From Sulfidibacterium sp964549335 (lineage in GTDB: Bacteria; Bacteroidota; Bacteroidia; Bacteroidales; F082): a stretch of 24,530 nucleotides of DNA. A program made the translations under genes and the position numbers. A model generated the notes under the pieces. The model made no database searches and was not told where the DNA came from. It was given only the letters and a program-made list of their open reading frames with translations. The stretch lies in assembly GCA_964549335.1 (NCBI GenBank), contig CAZJUQ010000041.1:1-24530 (forward strand). The letters are read 5' to 3'. Shown here one piece after another: positions 15,501 to 24,343 of this stretch (position 1 is the stretch's first letter; the number at the start of each line of letters is the position of its first letter).

Positions 15501-17474
15501 TCAGCTCCTGTTTTGTCTTCCCATATTGCGAAATGCGTAAAACATTATGTTTACATCTTTCCAAACGGTGTAATCGCGTGCATACAATATGTTAAGGCGT
15601 GTAATTACCTCTTTGTCGGTTGTTTTCTGTTTCATACCGTCGAGAGGTGTCAGTATTCCCTCTTTTATTCCCGGTAATCTTACGGTGTTCTCTTTCAGGG
15701 GATAAAATCCCACCCACGATTTTCTGCCCGCCAGAACCAAAAGTATATTTTTAAGAAATCCCGGCGGATTTTTAACGGCAAATATCCATACGGGGAAAGA
15801 TATTAGAAACAGGAGTGACGAAACAATGTCTATAAGGCGCTTGTTACGTTTGTTGGCGGGTTTATCAACCCTGCTTATATTGACGGTGTAAAGGTCGCCA
15901 CGGGTATTTATGGAGTTGCTGCCTATTATCGAAAGGCTGTCTTGCGGAGCTATTTTATATTCCACGTTAACATTGTGCCATTCGGTCATTTTGTCTATTA
16001 TGGTTTGATGCGAGATGTTTTTGGAACAAAAAATAATTTCATCGATATTGTATATGTTTACAATATCTTTTACCTGTGTTATGTTTCCAATGAAACCATC
16101 TTTACGGGTTCCCTTTTCGTCGGGGCTTACCATTCCCACAAATTGGGGATTGAGCGCCGACATTTTGAGTATGCCGGCAACACGGTTGGCCTCTTTTAAG
16201 TCGCCTATTACCAAAAAGCGGTTGTTCTCCTTTTCGCCGATTTTAAAGGTGTTTAATTTTAATTTCCACAGTACGAAACGGAGAGCCGGCAGTGCCGCAA
16301 TGCCCCAAAGCGTGTCTAATAAAATTTGTGCCCTCGAGTAACGCAAACTTTCGGGCAACAGGGCGTAAAGCACGAGTATTATTATTGTTCCCGCAAACAT
16401 TCCCGTAATCGATTTTTTGATTTTTACCGGTTTGTCGTACCCTCCGCTGAAAAATATTGAAAGCACCCAAATTATTACGTACGACGGAATTATGTACTTT
16501 ACAAACATATCAGGGTAATTGCCGCCATGGGGATATATGAATTTGTGCTCCCAGAACTTTTTTACGGTGATTATTCCCGCAAAAAGCACTGCGGCATCAA
16601 GCACAGGCAAAAGCAACCGGCTGAAAAGACGCGACAGTATTGCAAGAAACGCCCTGAAATATATGGCCATATTGATGAGCATGGCAAGTAATTTTGCGTT
16701 TTTGCCGGTGAAATGTTTCCGCGCAAAAATTACCATGGCATTATAAAACACTATTACATAGTTTACACTGCTCTTTTTTGTGCTTTCGCCTTTGTAATGT
16801 ATTATACGTGTGCCGGGAAAATAGTAATTGTTATACCCTGCTTTTGTTATTCGGTACGAAAGGTCTATATCCTCACCGTACATAAAAAAGGCTTCGTCGA
16901 GCAACCCCGTCTTTTCCAGTACCGATTTTCGCAAAAGCATAAAGGCTCCCGCCAATACGTCAACCTTGTGGGTTTTGTCATTGTCGAGATATCCGAGGTG
17001 GTATTTAGAGAAAATTTTTGAACGGGGGAATATTTTCGAGAGCCCGAACATTTTGTAAAAGGCTGTGGAAGGCGTCGGAAGCCCGCGTTTCGATTCGGGC
17101 AAAAATCGTCCCGACCCGTCAACCATTTTAACTCCCAAACCGCCGGCATCGGGATGTTTATCCATAAAATCGATAACCTTTTCAAAAGTGTCGTCTTCCA
17201 CTACCGTATCGGGATTAAGCAAAAGAATGTATTCGCCTTTCGCTTTTTTTATCGCTTGATTGTTGGCACGCGAAAAACCCACGTTTACACGGTTCTCAAT
17301 TAACCGTACCCATGGGAATTTCTCTTTGACCATTGCCACGGAATTGTCAACGGAATTGTTGTCAACAACAAAAACTTCGGCATCAATGTTTCGTATTGCC
17401 TTCTGAACCGACGAAAGACACTGCTCCAAAAAATATTCAACATTGTAATTGACGATAATAACCGATAACTTCAC
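15501..17474 (-). CDS. GT2 glycosyltransferase fused to a degenerate sugar-phosphate transferase module
   Basis: A 657-residue protein in three parts. Residues 1-255 form a GT2 (rhamnosyltransferase-like) domain: SVIIVNYN, FVVDNNS, NVGFSRANN, LLLNPDT (D89 of the DxD-like site) and GEDIDLSYR (200-208). Residues about 260-405 hold several membrane helices. Residues about 410-657 resemble the C-terminal half of WbaP-type polyprenyl-phosphate sugar transferases: a Rossmann CoA-binding-3-like domain (NNRFLVIGD..., 418-535), then KRLIDIVSSLLFLISFPVW, then LVLAGRKSWVGF and a VWKDVNIMFYAF tail. The stretch that should lie between KRxxD and the LxG..S.VG segment, including the catalytic Asp-Glu and KFR motifs, is missing. 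The GT2 part should be active; the second module is probably not a phosphotransferase and may bind lipid or nucleotide. Confidence 0.85.
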   Translation of the reverse strand: MKLSVIIVNYNVEYFLEQCLSSVQKAIRNIDAEVFVVDNNSVDNSVAMVKEKFPWVRLIENRVNVGFSRANNQAIKKAKGEYILLLNPDTVVEDDTFEKVIDFMDKHPDAGGLGVKMVDGSGRFLPESKRGLPTPSTAFYKMFGLSKIFPRSKIFSKYHLGYLDNDKTHKVDVLAGAFMLLRKSVLEKTGLLDEAFFMYGEDIDLSYRITKAGYNNYYFPGTRIIHYKGESTKKSSVNYVIVFYNAMVIFARKHFTGKNAKLLAMLINMAIYFRAFLAILSRLFSRLLLPVLDAAVLFAGIITVKKFWEHKFIYPHGGNYPDMFVKYIIPSYVIIWVLSIFFSGGYDKPVKIKKSITGMFAGTIIILVLYALLPESLRYSRAQILLDTLWGIAALPALRFVLWKLKLNTFKIGEKENNRFLVIGDLKEANRVAGILKMSALNPQFVGMVSPDEKGTRKDGFIGNITQVKDIVNIYNIDEIIFCSKNISHQTIIDKMTEWHNVNVEYKIAPQDSLSIIGSNSINTRGDLYTVNISRVDKPANKRNKRLIDIVSSLLFLISFPVWIFAVKNPPGFLKNILLVLAGRKSWVGFYPLKENTVRLPGIKEGILTPLDGMKQKTTDKEVITRLNILYARDYTVWKDVNIMFYAFRNMGRQNRS

Positions 17475-17802
17475 CCTTGAATGATATTTTTATTCCAATA
17501 AACGCTGTTTGCGGCAAATATTGTCCGTTAACAAATCAAACGGCATAAAACCCGTGTCAAAAATAAACTTTAATTTGATATGGAAAGGTATGAAGGGTTT
17601 AATGAGTTCGTTTTTTGGTGCTGTTTTGGTTGTTTAAACGGTGGGACTTTGTATGGGGTTTTGAAAAACGCCTCATTAAGAAAATACCGCGACTTTTAGG
17701 TTGTAACAAAAAAACCGCCTGATTTTCACGTTAATATTTTTTATAAGTTTGTTTCTCTTTTCAATAAAAAAATAGTGTTCATTTGCCTGAAAATATGTGT
17801 CA
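17475..17802. other. Intergenic region between divergent genes
   Basis: About 330 AT-rich bases between the divergent GT2-fusion and esterase genes. On the plus strand a TAnnTTTG match (17744-17751) suits the esterase. On the minus strand CAAAAATA at about 17562-17569 reads TATTTTTG and could serve the GT2 fusion with a leader of about 80 bases. No gene, RNA or clear terminator was recognised. Confidence 0.5.
17744..17751 (+). promoter_or_regulatory. Possible promoter of the esterase-dynamin operon
   Basis: TAAGTTTG matches TAnnTTTG and lies 51 bases before the ATG at 17803. The upstream partner is weak (TTTTC instead of TTTG). Confidence 0.4.
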
Positions 17803-18624
17803 ATGGAACTTTTTTACAGAAGGTACGGTAAAGAGGGAGACACTCCTTTGATAATTCTTCACGGATTGTTCGGTATCTCCGATAATTGGGTAACATTTGC
17901 CCGGCGTATAGCCATGGAGGGTTTCGAAGTTTATGTTCCCGATATGCGAAATCACGGCAGATCGCCACACAGCAATGTTTTTAACTATCTTGCCCTTACC
18001 GACGATATATTTGAGTTTATTGATGACAATGCCATAAATAATCCCATGATTATAGGTCATAGCATGGGCGGCAAGGTGGCAATGCGTCTTGCGCTTGAAA
18101 ATCCGCATCTTGTCAGAAGGCTTGTGGTTGTTGACATAGGTTTGAAAGCTTATCCGCCGCGTCGGGATCATATAAAAATAATTGAGGCGATGAAATCGGT
18201 GGATATTGCAGGAGCAAAAAGACGAAGCGATGTTGAACGTCAGCTTGAAAAATACATTACCCGGGAGCGTATCAGGCTTTTTGTTATGAAAAATTTGCGC
18301 AGAAACAGCGATAACACTTTTGAATGGCGTATAAATATCGGCGGAATAGAGCCCGGACTGGGAAGTTTGCTCGATGCCGTTAATACAACCGCCGTTTTCG
18401 AAAAACCGACACTCTTTATTAAAGGGGGTAAATCGGATTATATTTTACTTGAAGACTTTCCCGTGATACGGAAAAACTTTCCAAATGCCGAAATAGTAAC
18501 AATTGCAGGAACGTCGCATTGGGTTCATGTTGAAGCCCCCGAGGTTTTTTACCAACTTACAATGGGGTTTTTGACGGGAAATCCCGATTGGTTTGTTAAT
18601 GACAAATCGGTAAAAAAAGCTTGA
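17803..18624 (+). CDS. Alpha/beta-hydrolase, YbfF-like esterase
   Basis: A 273-residue alpha/beta-hydrolase, started here at ATG 17803 (GTG 17797 would add two residues). Visible: the oxyanion-hole motif LHGLFG (19-24), the YVPDMRNHGRS strand-loop (44-54), the nucleophile elbow G-H-S87-M-G-G, the acid in GGKSDYI (D212) and the catalytic His239 in SHWVHVEAPE. The order and the DMRNHGRS and GHWVH-type motifs are those of the YbfF/ABHD11-like group, which cleaves short acyl esters or thioesters; the natural substrate is unknown. No signal peptide, so cytosolic. It is two bases upstream of the dynamin-like gene. Confidence 0.87.
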   Translation: MELFYRRYGKEGDTPLIILHGLFGISDNWVTFARRIAMEGFEVYVPDMRNHGRSPHSNVFNYLALTDDIFEFIDDNAINNPMIIGHSMGGKVAMRLALENPHLVRRLVVVDIGLKAYPPRRDHIKIIEAMKSVDIAGAKRRSDVERQLEKYITRERIRLFVMKNLRRNSDNTFEWRINIGGIEPGLGSLLDAVNTTAVFEKPTLFIKGGKSDYILLEDFPVIRKNFPNAEIVTIAGTSHWVHVEAPEVFYQLTMGFLTGNPDWFVNDKSVKKA

Positions 18625-18626
18625 AA

Positions 18627-20243
18627 ATGGAAGAAATGACCGGCATAATTGAGAAAGCGGCAAAAAAATTTTCATATAACGATGTGTCGGAAGAGCTGGC
18701 GGCAATAAAGGAATTTGAAAATAACGGGCAAAATGTCGATGTGGTTATTCTGGGACGTTTTAAAGCCGGTAAGAGTTCTTTCTTAAATTCGTTGCTGGAC
18801 AAAAATATATTACCTGTTGGAGCCCTTCCCGTTACGGCTATTGTTACCGGAATTTCTTTTGCCGAGGAAGAAAAAGCCGTTGTCACTTTTTTGAACGGAA
18901 AAACCTTTGAAACAGGCATAAACAATTTGCCTCTATATGTTACCGAGAAAAATAATCCCGGAAACGGAAAAGGGGTGCTAATGGTGGATGTTTTTACTCC
19001 CGCCATGAAAAATTTGAAAAATATCAGGTTTGTTGATACTCCCGGGCTGGAAAGTGCTTTTAAACACAATAGCAAAGTTACCGAAAAATGGTATAACAAA
19101 ATAGGTGCGGCACTGGTTGTTATCAATTCGACGCAGGCCTGTTCGGAAAGCGACGGCAAATTGATAAATACGGCTTTGGAACACAGTCCCGTAGTTAACA
19201 TTGTGCTGAGCAAAACCGATATGCTGGGTGAAAAGGATTTTGTTGAGGTGTTTGATTTTGTAACAAACAGGATTGACGCTGAATATGACAAAGAAAAAGA
19301 GATAAAAATATTTCCATACTCTACAAAAAAGGAAACCGCCCTGTATTCAAAAAAAATTCTTGACGAACTACTATACCCTTTGAATGAAAATTTCTATTCG
19401 GTACGCCAATCGATTTACCGGCATAAAATGGAACATGTTAAAGATTTGACTCTGTCTTATTTGAAAATTAGCTATAAGTTGCGCCGGAAACAAGATTGGG
19501 AACGTCGTCAATTGAAAAGTAAAATTATTGACGAACAATTAAATATCAATTACATAAAAAACGAATTGTCACTAATTTCGATAAATTATACAGGAAAAAC
19601 AAGAGAGATATTGCAAAAGGAACTTGTGGAAAAATATACCGAAAGGTTGACCGGAAAAATTACCGCCGATTTTGACCGCAATTTTGATAAATGGAAAGGT
19701 AACCTTGACAGGGTGGCACGGGAATATGAAAGGTGGTTGAAAGATAGTGTTCTAAAATATATTTCGGATATTGAAAAGGAGAACCGTCCGTTTGTTAACG
19801 GGTATGCGGCAAAAGCGGGAAAGCATTTTACAAATTATTGTAACGCTTTTAAATCGCGCATTAACGGGAATATTAAAAAAGTATTAAATGTTTCGTTGCC
19901 GTCCGATGAATTTTCGTTGGAAGTTGAACCGGTTGAAAAACCCGGTATCAGCACTTCGTGGGCTTTCGAAAGTCATATCGACCTTTTATGGTTCGTTATC
20001 CCCATGTTTATTTTCAGAGGTTATTTTAAAAAACATTTTCGAAAACAGCTTTCGGCCGAAATCGAGAAAAATCTCTACCGTCTTGCGGCACAACTGACAA
20101 AAAACATCAATGAGGGTATCGAAAAGTTACATCAAAAAAGTTTCGAATACATCACAAATCAGCTTGCCTTAATTGAGGGCTTGTTATCGGAAAAAAGCGA
20201 CGACAGCGCCGTGGTTTTGGAATATATTGACAAACTTTCGTGA
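18627..20243 (+). CDS. Bacterial dynamin-like GTPase
   Basis: A 538-residue protein read from ATG 18627, two bases after the esterase stop (TTG 18621 would overlap it). G domain: P-loop GRFKAGKSS (43-51), G2 threonine at about 70 in LPVTAIVT, G3 DTPGL (137-141), G4 SKTD (195-198). A long helical stalk with coiled-coil character follows (about 255-425). A hydrophobic patch FESHIDLLWFVIPMFIFRGYF (about 447-467) near the C-terminus resembles the membrane-inserting paddle of bacterial dynamin-like proteins. Such proteins bind and remodel membranes using GTP; many are encoded as pairs, but only one copy is present here. The tight link to an esterase suggests work on membrane lipids, which is inference. 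Confidence 0.85.
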   Translation: MEEMTGIIEKAAKKFSYNDVSEELAAIKEFENNGQNVDVVILGRFKAGKSSFLNSLLDKNILPVGALPVTAIVTGISFAEEEKAVVTFLNGKTFETGINNLPLYVTEKNNPGNGKGVLMVDVFTPAMKNLKNIRFVDTPGLESAFKHNSKVTEKWYNKIGAALVVINSTQACSESDGKLINTALEHSPVVNIVLSKTDMLGEKDFVEVFDFVTNRIDAEYDKEKEIKIFPYSTKKETALYSKKILDELLYPLNENFYSVRQSIYRHKMEHVKDLTLSYLKISYKLRRKQDWERRQLKSKIIDEQLNINYIKNELSLISINYTGKTREILQKELVEKYTERLTGKITADFDRNFDKWKGNLDRVAREYERWLKDSVLKYISDIEKENRPFVNGYAAKAGKHFTNYCNAFKSRINGNIKKVLNVSLPSDEFSLEVEPVEKPGISTSWAFESHIDLLWFVIPMFIFRGYFKKHFRKQLSAEIEKNLYRLAAQLTKNINEGIEKLHQKSFEYITNQLALIEGLLSEKSDDSAVVLEYIDKLS

Positions 20244-20276
20244 CAATATGCCTTAATTCCGTAGTGTTGCCGCTAT

Positions 20277-23200
20277 TTACTGATTAACTTGCAAGACTCC
20301 GTTAATTGTAATTGTAGCACCGTTTTCCAAATTTATTTTATTGCATTTCGCCGTATATCCGTTTGGAATAACGGGAAAGTTTCCTCCCGACGGCGAAGCA
20401 GGTATGGTAACATTGTACGACATGGTAGGGATAACCCCGTTGGACCAGTTCGACTCCACATCCCACTGGGCGGTATTGCCTGTCCACACGGTCTCGCCGG
20501 GCAATACATTAACCGTATAGTCTTCCACTTCGCCTTTCGAAGAGGCACCGCATGGCGACACGGTGGTATTAAACATGTTGCGTACACGCATTTTGGTATA
20601 TCCCGTTTTTGCGTCTGCCGGAACGGTTACGGTTTCGTTCATGGTGAAATCGTTTATTAAATCTTTGAAGACAAGTTCGTTGTCGTCGTCAAAATCACCA
20701 TCATGGTTCCAGTCAATCCATCCAGCGATGGAGTCAAGAATATTATAATACGAATAGAGTTTTACGGTAATTGGGTTGGATGTTCCCACGGTAATTTTGT
20801 TGCTCAAATTATCATAATCGGTGTAGGGGTTGTATCCGGTGTTATTGTTAATGGAGCCGAATGTAACATTGTTTATGTATGTGCCTCCTCCTCCCGATGC
20901 AGCACAATAGTTACTTACCCTGATGTAATCAGTTTTTATGGTTGAGTCGCTGCCGTTGGCGTTTGTTGCCGTTAATTTGACTTCGTAGTATCCCGTTGCC
21001 GTGAATTGCACCTCCGGATTTTCCGATATTGATGAAGTGCCGTTTACAAAAGTAACCGAAGAGGGTGAAAAGCTCCATTTCCATGAAGTAGGAATATTTA
21101 TCGACAAATCGGTAAACGAAACGGTTTGATTGGTTTCGGGGACACGAATGTCGGCTTTGAACTCGGATATGGGAGGCGAGTTGGGAGGTGTGTAAAGTTC
21201 CGATTCCCACAACCCTCTCCCGCGGGTGGCGGCTCTAATTCTGCATAGGGCAAAACTGTTGTCGTAATATATTTCGAGTTCGTTTACCACAACATTGGGT
21301 AAACCGTTGTTAAACGGCGACCAGTTTCCCGCACCGCGTTTTAAGTAAACTCCCAAATCGGTACCGGCGTAGAGTTCGGTAACATCTGTTTCCAAGGTGT
21401 CTTGAATAACACACATAACAGGGATTTGGGGTAAACCCGCCGAGATATTTGTCCAAGTACTTCCACCGTCGGTGGTTTCAAAAACGCCGTCGCTGTTATA
21501 TTGTCCCATTGACACCCATACACAATTTTCGTCGTCGTTTTTTACGGTAATATAAGTTATCGATGACGAGGCAACGGGCAATGTTCCGGTAATATTACTC
21601 CAATTGGCACCTCCGTCGGTAGTGCGCCAGAGGTGGCTTGGGTCGGCTGCATAAATGTACTGACTGTTGGAGGGTGCCACGGCTATACTTCTGATTTTAC
21701 TCGACGAATTCATTGCGGATATTTTTGTCCAGCTGGCTCCCTGGTCGGTAGATTTCCAAACGTTATTCATACCTGCGTACAGTGTAAGGTGGTTGTTCGG
21801 GTCGATAACGTAAGGTGTTACCCAGTATCCGGTTTCGGTTAATCCGTTTGCGGGATTGCCGTTCGAGTCTTTTGTTATCCTTGTGCTGCTTGACCAATGG
21901 TTAGTGGTTCTTTTTATATCGCCGTTTTGGTAACAGCCGTATTGGGTATTGGCATCGGTATAGTCGATAATACATTCCATTCCGTCGCCTCCGAGAGCAT
22001 TTGACCAGTTGCCTCCCGAGAGGTATTTTGTGCCGTTATCTTGCAATCCGGCAATTACTTCGGAAGACAATGTTTGTGACAATCCTATACGGTACAATTG
22101 GCTGGGTACCGTACCGTTTGTTTTATCCGTCCATGAAGTTCCTCCGTCCTGGGTTATGTATATTCCTCCGTCGTTTGTTTCAAACAGGGAATTATCGCTG
22201 CTTCTGAAACGTAACATATGTTTGTCGGCATGAACTACCGGAGCCCCGTTTTTATTGTAAGTGGTTGATGCTGTCCAGCAGTTTACCGCTGTCCAGGATG
22301 AACCTCCGTCGGTCGATTTAAAGGTTATTATGCCTCCGAGGAATAGTGTGTTTGCGTCGGTTGGGTCGCATGCCAACGCGAGGTCGTAGCCACCCTGCCC
22401 TGTTGTTCCCGAGCCGTCCGTGACAAGTCCCAACAGGTTGTGGTTTGCCGACGAACCGTCGTAAACTTTTGTAAATGTTGTGCCGCTGTCGGTCGATTTG
22501 TAAACAGCAAACAGTTTGCTTGAGTTGTTCGATTCAACGGCATATAGCCAAGCCGGTTGATTGGAACTTACGGCAAGTTCTATTCTTCTTCCGCCGGCAT
22601 TGTAATCGTCAAGTACTTTTGTCCAGCTGGTTCCACCATCGGTCGATTTATAAATCATTCCTATTTTTGTGGCTGCATATATTGTAAGCGGGTCGCCGGG
22701 TTTTAGTTCCATATCGACATACATGTTGGCGGTTGTTTTTGTCCACGATGCTCCTCCGTCGGTGGTTTTGAAAAATCCCGTGTAGGTTCCTCCGGCACTT
22801 GAAGATGTTGCGGCATAAAGGGTATTGCTGTTTGCGGGGTCTGCAATAATTCTGTTCACAGTAACTTTTTCGCTTGCGTCGAAATTTAATCCCGTGGCAG
22901 ACCATGTGGTACCCCCGTCGGTTGATTTCAGTACGCCTATGCCGTTATTGTCGTTCGATTGTCCTCCTCCCAGAGTCCACATGCTGCCTCCGTCCCTGTC
23001 GCCGGTGGCAATGTATATGGTATCGGAAGCGGTTGTTGCTCCCGCTAATACCACCAAATCGCTGACGCCGAGAACATCATTGTCGTCTGTCAGTGCCGTC
23101 CATGTTGAACCGTTGTCGGTGGTTTTCCACAACCCTCCCGAAGGAGAACCGGCATAATAGGTGTTGTTGTCGCCTGCTCTGAACTGAATACAGTTAAACC

Positions 23201-23603
23201 TTCCTATGCCGTAATATCCGCCGGGCGACGACGAGGGTCCCAGTTCGCTCCAAAAACCGTTTGAACTGGTAGTGCCTCTCGAACTCCTTATCTCTTTGCG
23301 GATATCAGCCCTGTCAACTGCCGGAAAGTTGCCCGTTGCACGATCAACCCTGTTTTCCCAATAGTATTCCCACCGTTTGAATTGTTTCCAGCCGGCAGCC
23401 TTTTTTCTTACTCCGTTTTCGGTATAATATCCATCTTTTACGTTATATGGAGCCCAATGGTCGTAAAACTCTTTTTGAATGTCGTAAAATGTTTTTCCCG
23501 TCTTGTATTTTTTTCCGGAAACATTAAGTGACGGTTTTTGCGGGTATGCCAGTAATCCGGCAAACAACACAATAACCAATAAAAAGGAGGACTTTTTTGA
23601 CAT
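20277..23603 (-). CDS. Secreted Asp-box repeat protein with PKD and GEVED domains
   Basis: A 1108-residue exported protein with a signal peptide (about 1-21). Residues about 155-800 hold at least ten sortilin/BNR-type Asp-box motifs of the form (S/T)-x-D-x-G-x-(T/S)-W, for instance at 162, 228, 281, 321, 371, 431, 485, 619, 662 and 711, which together suggest a beta-propeller. Next come a PKD domain (about 812-897), a GEVED domain (about 898-1033) with a calcium-loop-like DWNHDGDFDDDNE, and a tail opening VWTGNTAQWDVESNWSNG. Such proteins act on or bind extracellular glycans or proteins. A type IX secretion sorting domain would be expected at the C-terminus but none is visible: the protein ends at ITINGVLQVNQ. 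It is convergent with the dynamin gene, 33 bases away. Confidence 0.85.
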   Translation of the reverse strand: MSKKSSFLLVIVLFAGLLAYPQKPSLNVSGKKYKTGKTFYDIQKEFYDHWAPYNVKDGYYTENGVRKKAAGWKQFKRWEYYWENRVDRATGNFPAVDRADIRKEIRSSRGTTSSNGFWSELGPSSSPGGYYGIGRFNCIQFRAGDNNTYYAGSPSGGLWKTTDNGSTWTALTDDNDVLGVSDLVVLAGATTASDTIYIATGDRDGGSMWTLGGGQSNDNNGIGVLKSTDGGTTWSATGLNFDASEKVTVNRIIADPANSNTLYAATSSSAGGTYTGFFKTTDGGASWTKTTANMYVDMELKPGDPLTIYAATKIGMIYKSTDGGTSWTKVLDDYNAGGRRIELAVSSNQPAWLYAVESNNSSKLFAVYKSTDSGTTFTKVYDGSSANHNLLGLVTDGSGTTGQGGYDLALACDPTDANTLFLGGIITFKSTDGGSSWTAVNCWTASTTYNKNGAPVVHADKHMLRFRSSDNSLFETNDGGIYITQDGGTSWTDKTNGTVPSQLYRIGLSQTLSSEVIAGLQDNGTKYLSGGNWSNALGGDGMECIIDYTDANTQYGCYQNGDIKRTTNHWSSSTRITKDSNGNPANGLTETGYWVTPYVIDPNNHLTLYAGMNNVWKSTDQGASWTKISAMNSSSKIRSIAVAPSNSQYIYAADPSHLWRTTDGGANWSNITGTLPVASSSITYITVKNDDENCVWVSMGQYNSDGVFETTDGGSTWTNISAGLPQIPVMCVIQDTLETDVTELYAGTDLGVYLKRGAGNWSPFNNGLPNVVVNELEIYYDNSFALCRIRAATRGRGLWESELYTPPNSPPISEFKADIRVPETNQTVSFTDLSINIPTSWKWSFSPSSVTFVNGTSSISENPEVQFTATGYYEVKLTATNANGSDSTIKTDYIRVSNYCAASGGGGTYINNVTFGSINNNTGYNPYTDYDNLSNKITVGTSNPITVKLYSYYNILDSIAGWIDWNHDGDFDDDNELVFKDLINDFTMNETVTVPADAKTGYTKMRVRNMFNTTVSPCGASSKGEVEDYTVNVLPGETVWTGNTAQWDVESNWSNGVIPTMSYNVTIPASPSGGNFPVIPNGYTAKCNKINLENGATITINGVLQVNQ

Positions 23604-23687
23604 AATATATTGATTTTGAGGTGAATTTTAATTTCAGGAGAAAAAAATAATATAGTTGTATCAAATTATGTTAATATATATTTTTTT

Positions 23688-23695
23688 CAAAAATA
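23688..23695 (-). promoter_or_regulatory. Possible promoter of the Asp-box protein gene
   Basis: The minus strand reads TATTTTTG (match to TAnnTTTG), giving a leader of about 80 bases before the ATG at 23603. Very AT-rich surroundings make a chance match plausible. Confidence 0.35.
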
Positions 23696-23767
23696 TAAAA
23701 TTTTTGTGATTTACTCCCGTGTAAAGTGTATCCTTTTAATAACCCAGATGTTTTAATAAAGTTTTAT

Positions 23768-23824
23768 TAACGGTCTCGGCTATGAGAAGTGCGGGTTTTA
23801 ACGCTACTCATTATCAAACCGCTA
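23768..23824. repeat. Imperfect two-arm palindrome
   Basis: Two nested inverted repeats around a 10-base loop (23792-23801). The inner arms ATGAGAAGTG (23782-23791) and CGCTACTCAT (23802-23811) pair at nine of ten positions, counting one G-T. The outer arms TAACGGTCT (23768-23776) and AAACCGCTA (23816-23824) pair at seven of nine. Unequal bulges (five and four bases) lie between. It could be a folded mobile-repeat, a recombination-site-like element or a weak terminator. No U-run follows on either strand, which speaks against a terminator. Confidence 0.5.
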
Positions 23825-23904
23825 TGTTGTTTGTTTTTATTCATTACTTTTATTATTATCACTTTATCCAGCATTGCTTATAGCCATTGTTATGCGGTCG
23901 GATT

Positions 23905-24342
23905 TTATTCATTTATTTTTTCTCGAAGTTTGTCATACTTACTTCTTAAAGTCCTTAATTGAAAGAGAACATTATCTAATGAGATTCTATGAAGTTTATT
24001 TGCATTATGCCCTTTGTAAAAGTCAGGATTACGCCAATACAAGTGTTTTTCAAATGTTAAGTCAGCAAGTTCTGCACCATTTCGAATATTTCTAATAGCT
24101 CTTGATGTATCTTCCCACAATGTTGCAAGTCTCGGATTAGGCTCTCTATCATTAGTTTGTCCTATAAATGCAACTGTTTCTGAGAGAGCATATTCAAGAA
24201 GTCTAATAGCTTCTCCTAATTTATAAAATTGTTCTTTGTCGTCAGGTTCTTGACGATTAGCAGCTTTTTTGAAGTGGTCTAATTTCAACTGAAAAGCTGC
24301 TACTGCGAGCTGAATTGAACCGATTAAAATATTGAAGTCCAT
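23905..24342 (-). CDS. Unrecognised helical protein
   Basis: A 145-residue protein that I cannot place in a family. It is rich in charged residues, without signal peptide or membrane segment, and looks mostly alpha-helical: an N-terminal amphipathic helix (about 4-28), a second (about 36-60), the segment RLATLWEDTSRAIRNIRNGAELADLTF (about 71-97), and a C-terminal basic/acidic helix NVLFQLRTLRSKYDKLREKI. A middle stretch is aromatic (HLYWRNPDFYKGH). The ATG lies one base after the stop of the preceding gene, so the two are cotranscribed and may work together. The surroundings look accessory, so a phage-defence or other niche role is conceivable but unsupported. Confidence 0.65.
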   Translation of the reverse strand: MDFNILIGSIQLAVAAFQLKLDHFKKAANRQEPDDKEQFYKLGEAIRLLEYALSETVAFIGQTNDREPNPRLATLWEDTSRAIRNIRNGAELADLTFEKHLYWRNPDFYKGHNANKLHRISLDNVLFQLRTLRSKYDKLREKINE

Positions 24343-24343
24343 A

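Larger units (their letters stand above)
23604..23904. other. Intergenic region with a palindrome
   Basis: About 300 AT-rich bases. Next to the large secreted-protein gene there is a minus-strand TAnnTTTG match (23688-23695). Beyond it is an imperfect palindrome (23768-23824), then a stretch without open frames that leads to the end of the unrecognised gene at 23905. Confidence 0.55.

Noticed and set aside
23761..23904. Integron attC site or gene cassette
   Set aside because: The palindrome is attC-like in shape, but neither a GTTRRRY nor an RYYYAAC core was found at its ends and no integrase is in the window; kept only as an unclassified repeat.
23874..24095. A 73-codon plus-strand open frame over the palindrome side of the right edge
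   Set aside because: It overlaps the minus-strand 145-residue gene, which has far more protein-like composition.
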